Shown: piece by piece, positions 21,405 to 30,240 of the stretch | How positions within the stretch are numbered: the first letter of the stretch is position 1 | Layout of the letters: each line of letters starts with the position of its first letter | NCBI GenBank assembly: GCA_016870425.1 | Contig: VGBQ01000005.1 | Coordinates: 1-30,325 of the forward strand | DNA length: 30,325 nt | Reading direction: 5' to 3' | From: Actinomycetota bacterium | Lineage (GTDB): Bacteria; Actinomycetota; Actinomycetes; S36-B12 | The notes under the pieces: generated by a model | The model's input: the letters and a program-made list of their open reading frames with translations, nothing else | The model's database searches: none | What the model was told of the DNA's origin: nothing | Translations under genes and position numbers: made by a program

Positions 21405-23360
21405 CTAAGACGCCAGCCCGAGCGTAGCGCCCGGTCGTTGCCTCATCGCCTCCGACGTCCCGCGGATGAGACCGCCAGCACTTGCCGCCGCCGGGGCGGC
21501 TGCGCCCTCGGCAGACTCCGCAGGAGTGGGCTCCGGCTCGGGGGTCGGCTCAGGCGTGGGATCCGAGGTGGGGTCAGGCTCAGGCGTGGGACTCGGGCTC
21601 TCGTCGCCGCCGTTCTCGTCCTTGTCCTTGTCCTTGTCCGGCTTCGGGCCGCAGACGACCTCCGGGGCGGGGCTGTACGTCGTCGTGAAGGTCTCCCGAC
21701 GCACCTCGGCATCACCCTCGTAGAAGATGCGGTCGACATCGACCGTGAAGCCCGGGCCACCCTGCTGCGGCGAGCAGGTCTCGGACTCGTTGTAGATCCT
21801 GCGGTTGGAGGTGACCCCGTAGCGCTCACCCACCTCGGCATCGATGGACGTGTAGATCCGCGTGCTGTACATCCTCACCGTCATCGACGTCTCGTTGGAT
21901 TCGGCGGTGATGAAGACGCCGTACGGCGTGTCATTGCGGAACTTCATGTCGAAGCCGTCCCAGGCGACCGTCGCCTCGAGGCCGGGCACGTAGCGGGAGA
22001 TGTAGACCGAGTGCGCCTGGACCTCGACCGGCTCGAGCCCGGCGTAGAAGGCCGCGGACCACACGGTCGTCGTCGCGGCCGAGAGGCCCCCGCCCAGGGC
22101 CTTGCGGAACACACCGCCCGGACCGATGACCCAGCCCTCCATGTAGCCGTTCTCCGGATCGCGATTCTCGGTCTTCTCGTTCATCGAGAAGACGTCGCCG
22201 GGCAGCAGCAGCGTGCCATTGATGTATTCCGACGCCAGAGCGAGATTGTGGGCCATGTAGTCGACGTAATTGACCTGCTGCGTGAAGCTCGAGATCTCCT
22301 CGATGACGCCGAGGGTCATGGCATCCTCCGTCGTGAGGACGGGGTCGCGCACGGTGATCGGGGCGGGCGCGACCCGCTCCTCGCCCTCGACGAACATGGC
22401 GTTGGAGACGGCGGCTGCGAGGACCTCGTCGCTCACGCCACGTCCCACGCGCGACGGCACCACGACGGGCACGTTGTTGGCATCGATCTCGAAGGTGGCG
22501 TTGTTGCCCGGCTCTTCGACTTCAGCGAGTGCGTCCGCGATCGAGTCATGGAGCACGGCGCCATCCATCTGCGGCGCCAGGGCATCTCCCTCGACGAGGT
22601 AGTGCGTGGCTTCCGCGATCGCCTCGGCGGGCACCTGCGGTGCGATGGACTCGACCTGCACCGTGACCGGAGCCGATACGGCGATCGTTGCGGGCCCATC
22701 GACGAATGCCTGGGCCTCCTCATTGGAAACAGCCGGCTCCACGATGACCTCGGGCAGCGCCAGGGGTCCGGTCGACACGAGGTACGCCGCAGCGACCTGC
22801 TCGACGGATGCGGGGATGTCGACGTCGCGGCCGTCCTTGGCAGCGGTGAGCACGGGTGTCATGTCCTCGTAATGGACCGTGGGCTCGACCGTCTCCGTGC
22901 GGATGAGTTCGGCGAAGGCCTCAAGCCGCTGGGCGAGAAGCGCGTCGTCGATGACAACCACCGGGTCGATCTCACGGGGACCGAAGAGCCTCATCACGAG
23001 GGAATAGGGATTGAGCAGGCGACCCTCGGCTGCGTCAACGGTCGCGACCGGGTCGAAGGACATCCCTGCGTCGGCAGGAAAGAGTTCCTCGGAGGTGTCG
23101 AAGGCCGCAATCCCGATGGGCTCCTGGGCCACCGGCGTGAGCGTCCCCTCCAGGGTGGCCACGGCTTCGGCCCTGGACATGCCGCCGATCTGCACGCCCA
23201 GCACAGTGGTGTTTGGTGGGACGTCGCTGGAGGAGCCGAGCAGCATGCCCAGGTAGAAAGCGACCGCGCCGGCGATGACCCCGAGGACCACGAGGAGTGC
23301 ACGCTGGGTGCCCGAATCCCCGTGACGCGTCCCCGCTGGCGAGGCGTGCTCGGCGGTCAC
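21405..23360 (-). CDS. VanW-domain membrane-anchored cell-wall protein
   Basis: The protein has 651 aa from GTG 23360. It has a short cytoplasmic end, one membrane helix (about residues 19-40, ALLVVLGVIAGAVAFYLGML), a long extracytoplasmic region with repeated peptidoglycan-binding-4-like modules (NTTVLGVQIGGMSRAEAVAT; VPVVVPSRVGRGVSDEVLA), a VanW domain at about 365-490 (INGTLLLPGDVFSMNEKT, GGGLSAATTTVWSAAFYAGL, FRNDTPYGVFI), and a low-complexity tail (KPDKDKDKDENGG, then Pro/Glu/Thr-rich). VanW proteins occur in cell-wall and some vancomycin-resistance loci, with unknown biochemical activity. The start is set by GGGAG eight bases before and by GTGA overlap with a short upstream ORF; TTG 23390 is an alternative. 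A MarR-like dyad lies upstream. Confidence 0.85.
   Translation of the reverse strand: MTAEHASPAGTRHGDSGTQRALLVVLGVIAGAVAFYLGMLLGSSSDVPPNTTVLGVQIGGMSRAEAVATLEGTLTPVAQEPIGIAAFDTSEELFPADAGMSFDPVATVDAAEGRLLNPYSLVMRLFGPREIDPVVVIDDALLAQRLEAFAELIRTETVEPTVHYEDMTPVLTAAKDGRDVDIPASVEQVAAAYLVSTGPLALPEVIVEPAVSNEEAQAFVDGPATIAVSAPVTVQVESIAPQVPAEAIAEATHYLVEGDALAPQMDGAVLHDSIADALAEVEEPGNNATFEIDANNVPVVVPSRVGRGVSDEVLAAAVSNAMFVEGEERVAPAPITVRDPVLTTEDAMTLGVIEEISSFTQQVNYVDYMAHNLALASEYINGTLLLPGDVFSMNEKTENRDPENGYMEGWVIGPGGVFRKALGGGLSAATTTVWSAAFYAGLEPVEVQAHSVYISRYVPGLEATVAWDGFDMKFRNDTPYGVFITAESNETSMTVRMYSTRIYTSIDAEVGERYGVTSNRRIYNESETCSPQQGGPGFTVDVDRIFYEGDAEVRRETFTTTYSPAPEVVCGPKPDKDKDKDENGGDESPSPTPEPDPTSDPTPEPTPEPEPTPAESAEGAAAPAAASAGGLIRGTSEAMRQRPGATLGLAS
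21615..21638 (-). repeat. 6-bp tandem repeats coding for KD in the VanW-type tail
   Basis: Three exact CTTGTC units plus one variant (CTCGTC) code for the Lys-Asp run KDKDKDKDE. In-frame slippage could change the tail length. Confidence 0.7.
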
Positions 23361-23455
23361 GAGGCGGGCTCCCGTCGGTCGGGCGGGCAAGGATCTTCCC
23401 CATAGTAGACACGCCGGGCGGCGGAAGGCGTGCTCGGCAATGCCGGGGGAAACAC
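23357..23455 (-). CDS. 32-aa upstream ORF overlapping the VanW-type gene
   Basis: From GTG 23455, preceded by GGAGG at six bases, a 32-residue frame runs (starts FPPALPSTPSAARR, ends DRREPAS) and stops at TGA 23359-23357, which overlaps the GTG start of the VanW-type gene as GTGA. It resembles no protein I know. It may be a leader peptide that couples translation to the main gene. It could also be chance, since the ribosome-binding site is the main support. Confidence 0.35.
   Translation of the reverse strand: MFPPALPSTPSAARRVYYGEDPCPPDRREPAS
23402..23407 (-). promoter_or_regulatory. possible second -10 box for the VanW-type gene (TACTAT)
   Basis: On the minus strand TACTAT lies 41 bases before GTG 23360, inside the short upstream ORF. 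A transcript from here would skip the upstream ORF start. Confidence 0.3.
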
Positions 23456-23485
23456 AGGGAACCTCCGATGCCCTTGCGGAGTAAC

Positions 23486-23503
23486 TAGTTGTTGATTCAA
23501 CTA
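23486..23503 (-). promoter_or_regulatory. MarR-like dyad upstream of the VanW-type gene
   Basis: On the minus strand TAGTTGAATCAACAACTA is a perfect 6-bp dyad (TAGTTG-N6-CAACTA). It sits in an AT-rich island that stands out from the surrounding GC-rich sequence and shares 15 of 18 bases with the site before yceI. It is a likely operator at the promoter of the VanW-type transcript. Confidence 0.5.
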
Positions 23504-23515
23504 TAGACCCGCGCA

Positions 23516-23878
23516 CTACCTGCGGCGCAGGAGGTCCACCGGAGGAACAGTGGCTGCCGCCGCGCCGACGATCACACCGCCGAGCAGGTAGGCCATCTGG
23601 CGACCTCCGGCCGAGATCACCAGGTCACCCGAGGGCAACTCGGCGGCGAAGGCCACCGTCGTAGCAATCCAGGCGATCAACACGAGCCACCCGCCCCAGC
23701 GCGTGTGCGTCCACTCCACTCCAGCGCGCACCAGGACGAGCAGGCAGATGAGAGCGATGACCAGCCCCCACGGCAGTGCCGTCCCGCCGATCACCAGCCG
23801 GGCAGCCTGGAGGAAGGCCCCGGAGACACCCATGACAACGCCGGCCACGAAGCAAGCCGACAAGGCGAGGACGCGCAC
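23516..23878 (-). CDS. small four-helix membrane protein downstream of mshB
   Basis: The 120-aa protein is mostly hydrophobic, with about four membrane helices (RVLALSACFVAGVVMGVSG; LPWGLVIALICLLVLVRAG; WLVLIAWIATTVAFAAEL; MAYLLGGVIVGAAAATV) and ends PPVDLLRRR. It looks like the DUF6113-type proteins that follow mshB in actinobacteria. The function is unknown. GTG 23878 is chosen because it begins the first helix and lies 4 bases after the mshB stop; the long frame before it is within mshB. The ribosome-binding site is weak, so coupling to mshB translation is likely. Confidence 0.75.
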   Translation of the reverse strand: MRVLALSACFVAGVVMGVSGAFLQAARLVIGGTALPWGLVIALICLLVLVRAGVEWTHTRWGGWLVLIAWIATTVAFAAELPSGDLVISAGGRQMAYLLGGVIVGAAAATVPPVDLLRRR

Positions 23879-23882
23879 GCGA

Positions 23883-24764
23883 TCAGATACCCGCGAAGAG
23901 ATCGGTCTCGCGACCCGCTGCGTCGAAGGGCCCCGCCGCCCTCCCCCGCACCAGGCGGAAGTACTCCGTGCCGAAGGCCTCCGCCCCGACGTTGTCGGCG
24001 AGCGCGAAGAAGCCACCGTCGACGGTGACCTGGGTCGCGTGCGCGCGGAGCGCGTCGAGCTTGCGGTCAAGGAGCGACGGTGCGCTCACGGCGGTCGTCA
24101 CCAGGGCATCGTCGATGGCGAAGGGGATGTCGTCGGGATCCATCTCCGCGAAGCCGGTCGTCTCCCCCGCCGCACGCATTCGCTCAATGCCCTCGCGTAC
24201 GACGCTTCGCGGGAACGCCGACCAGTAGACCTTGGCCACCTCCCATGCCGGGCCCAGGTCGGGACGGAAGGTCGACGCGGCAGCCAGGGTGAGCGCGTAC
24301 ATCGACACGCGATGCGCCTGGATGTGATCGGGATGGCCGTAGCCGCCGAAGTCGTCGTAGGTCACCAGCACCTGCGGGCGCACCTCACGGATGATCGCGA
24401 CCAGGTGCGTCGCCGCGTCGAGCAGGTCGCTGCGCCAGAACGCCTCGGCTCTCTCATTGGGCGGCGTACCGACCATCCCGGAATCGCGGTAGCGCCCGCG
24501 ACCACCGAGGAGTCGCCAATCCTCGACCCCGAGCACGCGCATGGCTTCGGTGAGCTCGCCGTAGCGATGGTCACCGAGACTGTCCTCCTGGTCCGAGGCG
24601 AGGTGCTCCAGTCCCGGCACGAGGATCTCGCCCTCCTCGCCGAGGGTGCAGGTGACGAGCGTGACGCCGACCCCCTCGTCGACGTAGCGGGCCATGGCGA
24701 TGCCGGTGCCGATCGTCTCGTCGTCGGGGTGGGCATGCACGAGGAGGATCCTGCGATCGGTCAT
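23883..24764 (-). CDS. mshB: N-acetyl-1-D-myo-inositol-2-amino-2-deoxy-alpha-D-glucopyranoside deacetylase
   Basis: The 293-aa protein is a LmbE-like zinc deacetylase of the MshB type, which removes the acetyl group from GlcNAc-inositol in mycothiol synthesis. Zinc and catalytic motifs: HAHPDDETIGTG (residues 10-21) and YGHPDHIQAHRV near the middle. CTLGEEGEI, RYRDSGMVGT and the C-terminal AHATQVTVDGGFFALADN favour MshB over the related amidase Mca. ATG 24764 is the start since homologues begin at RILLVHAHPDDE and TACGCT stands eight bases upstream; the frame is open for 105 more codons but only as a shadow. The gene is divergent from the S9 peptidase, with 62 bp between the starts. Confidence 0.95.
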   Translation of the reverse strand: MTDRRILLVHAHPDDETIGTGIAMARYVDEGVGVTLVTCTLGEEGEILVPGLEHLASDQEDSLGDHRYGELTEAMRVLGVEDWRLLGGRGRYRDSGMVGTPPNERAEAFWRSDLLDAATHLVAIIREVRPQVLVTYDDFGGYGHPDHIQAHRVSMYALTLAAASTFRPDLGPAWEVAKVYWSAFPRSVVREGIERMRAAGETTGFAEMDPDDIPFAIDDALVTTAVSAPSLLDRKLDALRAHATQVTVDGGFFALADNVGAEAFGTEYFRLVRGRAAGPFDAAGRETDLFAGI

Positions 24765-24772
24765 GGTCCCGA

Positions 24773-24778
24773 AGCGTA
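24773..24778 (-). promoter_or_regulatory. -10 box of mshB (TACGCT)
   Basis: On the minus strand TACGCT is eight bases before ATG 24764, with no ribosome-binding site. Confidence 0.45.
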
Positions 24779-24814
24779 ATGCGCCCTCGCGGCCAAACTC
24801 CCGGGGGCGAGCGG

Positions 24815-24820
24815 CACCAT
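24815..24820 (+). promoter_or_regulatory. weak -10 box of the S9 peptidase (CACCAT)
   Basis: CACCAT is six bases before GTG 24827, the same box and spacing as in front of the DivIVA-like gene. The -10 boxes of this gene and mshB lie 36 bp apart on opposite strands. Confidence 0.3.
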
Positions 24821-24826
24821 AGGGCC

Positions 24827-26974
24827 GTGACCGAGACTGCATCGACGGAGTCCTACCCGCGCCAGCGTGCCCGCACCCGCGGCTTCCGGCTGGGCGCCCC
24901 GCGCGCCTTCGCCGTCGCAGGTGACGGTCGACAGGTGGTCTTCCTGAGATCGCGCGGCGGAGCCGATGCCACCACGTGCCTGTGGTCACTCGACCTATCG
25001 AGCGGCATCGAGACGTGCATCGCCGATCCCCGCGACCTCCTCGACGACGCGGAGTCGCTCCCCGACGAGGAGCGCGCACGCCGCGAGCGACTGCGTGAGG
25101 TCAGCGCGGGCATCACCGAGTACTCACTCGATGACGACGGCAACGTCGCTGTCTTCGCGCTGTCGGGCACGCCGTACGCCGTGCGACTCGCGGATCCGGG
25201 CACGGCGCGACCGCTCCCGGCGCCGGGGCCGGCCATCGATCCGCGCGTCGATCCCACGGGTCGGCGTGCCGCCTACGTCTGCGACCGCGGCCTGTACGTC
25301 GTGGATCTCGACGGTGGCGAACCTCAACTGCTCTGCGCTCCGGAGGCCGATGACGTGACCTGGGGCCTCGCCGACTTCATCGCGGCCGAGGAGCTCGACC
25401 GCATGCGCGGCTACTGGTGGCTCGCGGACGGCTCGGGACTGCTCGTCGAGCGGAGCGACGACTCCCCCGTCGCCACCTGGTGGATCGCCGATCCCGCGCA
25501 GCCCGAGATCCCCGCGCGTCCGCACCGCTATCCCGCCGCGGGCACCGCTAATGCCGATGTCTCCCTCTGGCTCGTGGGACTGGATGGGCAGCGCCGCGAG
25601 GTGGCCTGGGACCACGATGCCTTCCCCTACCTCGCCCGCGTCTCGACACCGGAGACAGGGGCACCCCTGGTCACGCTGCTCTCGCGCGACCAGCGCCGGC
25701 AGGTGATCCTCGAGGTCGATCCGGGGTCCGGCGCGACGCGCGTCCTGCGCGAGCGCACCGATCCCGAGTGGGTCGAGCTCATGCCGGGCGTGCCCACGCG
25801 TACGCCCCAGGGGCAGCTCGTCGAGATCGTCGCCGATCGCGATGCCGACACCTACCGACTCGTGGTCGGAGACGTCGCTCTCACGCCGCCCGGATTGCAG
25901 GTCGAGGCCGTCGTCGATGCGGGCACCGAGGACATTCTCGTGCTCGCGGCGACCAACCCGGTGACGCCCGGGCTTTATCAGGTGAGCCCGGTGTGGGGCC
26001 TCGCCGACTTCATCGCTGACAGCACCGTGGCGCCCCTTCACACGTACGCCGACGGCACGGTTCATGGCCGGCGGAGCGGTGACATCACGATCACCTCGAC
26101 CACCCGGCTGGACTCCACGGCGACCACGGTCGAGGTCTGGCGGGGGGACGCGCGTCTGGCCGAGATCGCATCCCTCGCCGAGACACCCGTGATCTCACCT
26201 CAGGTCACGCTCATGCGCGGCGGGGAGCGCGACCTCGACATCGCCGTGCTCTTCCCCACGGGCCACGTGCCCGGCTCGGCGCGCCTGCCCGTGATCATGT
26301 CCCCCTACGGCGGCCCCCACGCGCGCCTCGTCGTCGCGGCGGGCTTGGCCTACGGCACCGACCAGTGGCTCGCCGATCAGGGCTACGCCGTCGTGGTGGC
26401 TGACGGGCGGGGCACTCCGGGCCGCGGACCGGCGTGGGACCGCACGGTGCGCGGCGACCTCGCCACGCCTGCGCTGGAGGACCAGGTGGCCGCCCTCGAG
26501 GCGGTGGCGGCGGCGTACCCCGACGACGTCGACACGACCCGCGTGGGAATCCGCGGCTGGTCCTTCGGCGGGTATCTCGCGGCGCTCGCCGTGCTGCGTC
26601 GTCCCGACGTCTTCCACGCCGCCGTGGCCGGCGCGCCGGTCACCGAGTGGCGCCTCTACGACACCGGCTACACCGAGCGCTACCTCGGACTGCCGCAGGA
26701 GGAGCCGGACAACTACGACGCGACGTCCCTGCTGCCGCTCGCCTCGGATCTCACGCGGCCGCTGCTCATCATCCACGGCCTCGCGGACGACAACGTGGTC
26801 GTCGCGCACTCCCTGCGCCTGTCGTCCGCACTGCTCGCCGCCGGTCGTCCGCACGCGGTGCTGCCGCTCAGCGGAGTCACGCACATGACGCCGCAGGAGA
26901 TCGTGGCCGAGAACCTTCTGCGCGCCGAGGTGGACTTCTTCGCCGACGCGCTGGCGCCCACGAGTGTCGAGTAG
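24827..26974 (+). CDS. S9 family peptidase (dipeptidyl-peptidase IV type)
   Basis: The 715-aa cytoplasmic serine peptidase has an N-terminal beta-propeller (residues about 20-450) that includes the DPP IV-like VTWGLADFIAAEELDRMRGYWW with its paired glutamates, which in the family bind the substrate amino end. The C-terminal alpha/beta hydrolase has its serine in GWSFGGYLAAL, the aspartate in HGLADDNVVVAHS and the histidine in GVTHMTP. It probably cleaves X-Pro dipeptides from short peptides. GTG 24827 is chosen from CACCAT six bases before; the frame is open 16 codons further. It lies next to the end of a peptide-type ABC transporter operon, though convergent. The stop codon lies inside a 17-bp hairpin. 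Confidence 0.93.
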   Translation: MTETASTESYPRQRARTRGFRLGAPRAFAVAGDGRQVVFLRSRGGADATTCLWSLDLSSGIETCIADPRDLLDDAESLPDEERARRERLREVSAGITEYSLDDDGNVAVFALSGTPYAVRLADPGTARPLPAPGPAIDPRVDPTGRRAAYVCDRGLYVVDLDGGEPQLLCAPEADDVTWGLADFIAAEELDRMRGYWWLADGSGLLVERSDDSPVATWWIADPAQPEIPARPHRYPAAGTANADVSLWLVGLDGQRREVAWDHDAFPYLARVSTPETGAPLVTLLSRDQRRQVILEVDPGSGATRVLRERTDPEWVELMPGVPTRTPQGQLVEIVADRDADTYRLVVGDVALTPPGLQVEAVVDAGTEDILVLAATNPVTPGLYQVSPVWGLADFIADSTVAPLHTYADGTVHGRRSGDITITSTTRLDSTATTVEVWRGDARLAEIASLAETPVISPQVTLMRGGERDLDIAVLFPTGHVPGSARLPVIMSPYGGPHARLVVAAGLAYGTDQWLADQGYAVVVADGRGTPGRGPAWDRTVRGDLATPALEDQVAALEAVAAAYPDDVDTTRVGIRGWSFGGYLAALAVLRRPDVFHAAVAGAPVTEWRLYDTGYTERYLGLPQEEPDNYDATSLLPLASDLTRPLLIIHGLADDNVVVAHSLRLSSALLAAGRPHAVLPLSGVTHMTPQEIVAENLLRAEVDFFADALAPTSVE

Positions 26975-27017
26975 CGGCGCGAATTCGGCTCATTTCCGCA
27001 CCGCTACTCGACACTCG
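26961..27017. terminator. 17-bp hairpin that contains the stop codon of the S9 peptidase
   Basis: CGAGTGTCGAGTAGCGG (26961-26977) pairs perfectly with 27001-27017 over a 23-base loop. The left arm codes for the last residues and TAG stop of the peptidase. It lies between convergent genes and probably ends both transcripts. The long stem with fixed-looking loop also resembles a dispersed palindromic repeat. Confidence 0.65.
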
Positions 27018-27023
27018 CGGTGG

Positions 27024-28150
27024 CTAGATCCCCTCGCCGGGATTGCCCGAGTCCAGGCGCGACGTGCCGACCGCGCCCAGATCGGTGATCGTCTCCGTGA
27101 AGTAGCCGGGCGCACCCTCATCGGGGGTGACCAGACCCGAGTCCGGGCCGTGGATGACACCCCCGGACAGCGGCTCGGTGATCGGGAAGTGGCAGGCCAC
27201 GGTGTGGCCCGGAGCGAACTCGCGGAGCTCCGGCTTCTCAGTCCGGCAGCGATCCTGGGCGATGAAGCAGCGCGTGTGGAAGACACAGCCCGAGGGCGGA
27301 TTGAGCGGACTTGGCAGGTCGCCGCCGAGCACGATGCGCTCGCGCTCCATCTGCACGCGCGGGTCGGGCACGGGCACCGCCGACATGAGCGCGTGCGTGT
27401 AGGGGTGCAGGGGGTGGGCGAATAGCTCCTCCCGCGGGGCGCTCTCGACAATGTGGCCGAGATACATCACGGCCACACGCTGAGCGATCTGCCGCACGAC
27501 CGCCAGATCGTGGGCGATAAAGAGGTAGGAGACCCCGAAGTCGGACTGCAGGTCCTGGAGCAGGTTGAGGATCTGAGCCTGGATCGACACGTCAAGGGCG
27601 GAGACGGGCTCATCGCAGATGATGAGCTTGGGTCGCAGCGCGATCGCGCGGGCGATGCCGATGCGCTGGCGCTGGCCGCCGGAGAATTCGTAGGGATAGC
27701 GGTTGACGTGCTCGGGATTGAGCCCGACGCGGTCCATGAGCTCGCGCACGGCCTGCTTGACGCCGCCGGGCGGATCGACCTTCTGGATGCGGAAGGGGGA
27801 CGCAAGGATCGCGCCCACCGTCTGGCGCGGGTTGAGGGCGTTGTAGGGGTCCTGGAAGATCATCTGCGCCTGCTGGCGCACCGGACGCATCGCGCGCCGC
27901 GAGAGCTCTGCTACGTCCGTGCCGTTGATGACGACCTGGCCCGACGTCGGATCGACGAGGCGCAGGATGGCCCGGCCGGTCGTCGACTTGCCGCAACCGC
28001 TCTCACCCACCAGCCCAAGCGTCTCGGCTCCGCCGAGTTCGAAGCTCACTCCGTCGACGGCCTTGATCTGCCCGATCGTGCGCGGGAAGACGCCTCGCGA
28101 CTTGTGCGGGAAGTAGACCCGCAGGTCCTCGACCTTGAGCACCTCGTTGC

Positions 28151-28154
<4 letters not shown>
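27024..28154 (-). CDS. dppF: peptide/nickel-type ABC transporter ATP-binding protein, DppF/OppF type
   Basis: The 376-aa protein has Walker A GESGCGKST, Q-loop IFQDPYNALNPRQT, signature FSGGQRQRIGIARA, Walker B LIICDEPVSALD and H-loop FIAHDLAVV. The C-terminal extension has the oligopeptide-transporter motif PSGCVFHTRC plus CRTEKPELRE, whose cysteines bind a [4Fe-4S] cluster in some members. It powers uptake of peptides or similar solutes at the membrane. The residues after about 330 (GVIHGPDSGLVTPDEGAPGY) are a longer tail than usual. Start ATG 28154 overlaps the dppD stop by ATGA. Confidence 0.93.
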
Positions 28155-29151
<997 letters not shown>

Positions 29152-29155
<4 letters not shown>

Positions 29156-30141
29156 GCGAGCCTGACCCGGGGATCGATGACGGCGTAGAGGACGTCGACG
29201 ACGAGGTTGGCGACGATGATGAAGACGGCGGTGATGAGCGTGACGCCGACGAGGATCGCAAGGTCGGGGTCGAGCACCGCCGAGATGGCGAGGCTGCCGA
29301 GCCCGGGCAGACTGAAGATGGACTCGAGGATGATCGCGCCACCGAGCAGGCCCGCGAAGTCCAGGCCTGCGGCGGTGACGATGGGCGTCAGGCCAGCCCG
29401 CAGGGCGTGCTTGCGCACGACCACGCGCTCGGGCAGTCCCGTGGCTCGTGCCGTGCGGATGTAGTCCTCGTTGAGGGTCTCCAGCATCTGGCTGCGCGTC
29501 AGGCGCGTGTAGAAGGCGGCGTAGAGGATCGCGAGCACGAGCCAGGGCAGGATCATGGTCTGCAGGAACCCGATCGGGTCCTCCCACGGCTGCACATACT
29601 GCGGGAACGGCAGGATCTGCCAGCGGATGATGATGAAGTAGATGACGACGAGGCCGATGAAGAACGACGGTAGCGAGTAGCCCACGAGAGAGATCCCCAT
29701 GACCGTCTTGTCCTGCCAGCGTCCCCGGCGCAGCGCGCTGTAGACACCGAGGGCGACGCCGCCGATAAGGAAGAGGATGAAGGCTCCGAGGGCCAGGAAG
29801 ATGGTCGCCGGCAGGCGATCGAGGATCAGTTGGAGCACGGGCTCGGTCTTGGTGAACGAGTAGCCCAGGCACGGTGCTGAGCAGACGATGGCCGCCTCGC
29901 CGACGCCGTAGGTGCGCCCGAAGAACAGTCCGGACAGGAAGATCCAGTACTGCTCCCACACCGACTTGTCCAAACCAAGCCGTGCCCGATTGAGCTCGAT
30001 GGTCTGGTCCGTGCAGACCTTGCCACAGGTGAGGCGCGCGACATCGGCCGGAAGCAGGGCGAAGAGCACGAAGACGACCAGGGTGAGCAGGAGGAGCAGG
30101 AGGAGCATGATCAGGACGCGCCTGATGATGTACGCCGTCAC
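29152..30141 (-). CDS. dppB: peptide/nickel-type ABC transporter permease, DppB/OppB type
   Basis: The 329-aa protein has about six membrane helices: the first at residues 5-30 (IIRRVLIMLLLLLLLTLVVF), then the typical permease start RLPATIFLALGAFILFL, and the EAA-like loop ARATGLPERVVVRKHALRAG that docks on the ATPases. The stretch LGGAIILESIFSLPGLGSLA is typical of DppB/OppB. The periplasmic-side loop holds four cysteines (TCGKVCTDQ, IVCSAPCLGYS), which might form disulfides. Start GTG 30141 has GGAGG four bases before. The partner permease DppC is not in the window. Confidence 0.93.
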
Positions 30142-30194
30142 CGCTCCTCCTCTCGTGACATGTCGGGTCCTGACGTGCCGGTCGATGTCATGCG

Positions 30195-30230
30195 CGCGAG
30201 GTGGGGCGGGCGCACCCGCCCCACCTCGCG
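30195..30230. terminator. perfect 16-bp hairpin between binding-protein gene and dppB
   Basis: CGCGAGGTGGGGCGGG (30195-30210) pairs with 30215-30230 around loop CGCA, inside the operon. Such intercistronic hairpins commonly protect the upstream binding-protein mRNA or partly end transcription, so the binding protein is made in excess over the membrane parts. Confidence 0.65.
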
Positions 30231-30240
30231 ACGTCGCCGC

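Noticed and set aside
21438..23405. 655-codon plus-strand open frame opposite the VanW-type gene
   Set aside because: Composition is dominated by Arg, Gly, Asp and Leu without hydrophobic segments or motifs, while the minus strand has a clear membrane helix and VanW domain.
29156..29959. Upstream extension of the dppD frame by about 270 codons
   Set aside because: The extension overlaps dppB completely in another frame, has Arg/His-rich shadow composition, and the GTGA junction at 29155 gives a standard DppD length.
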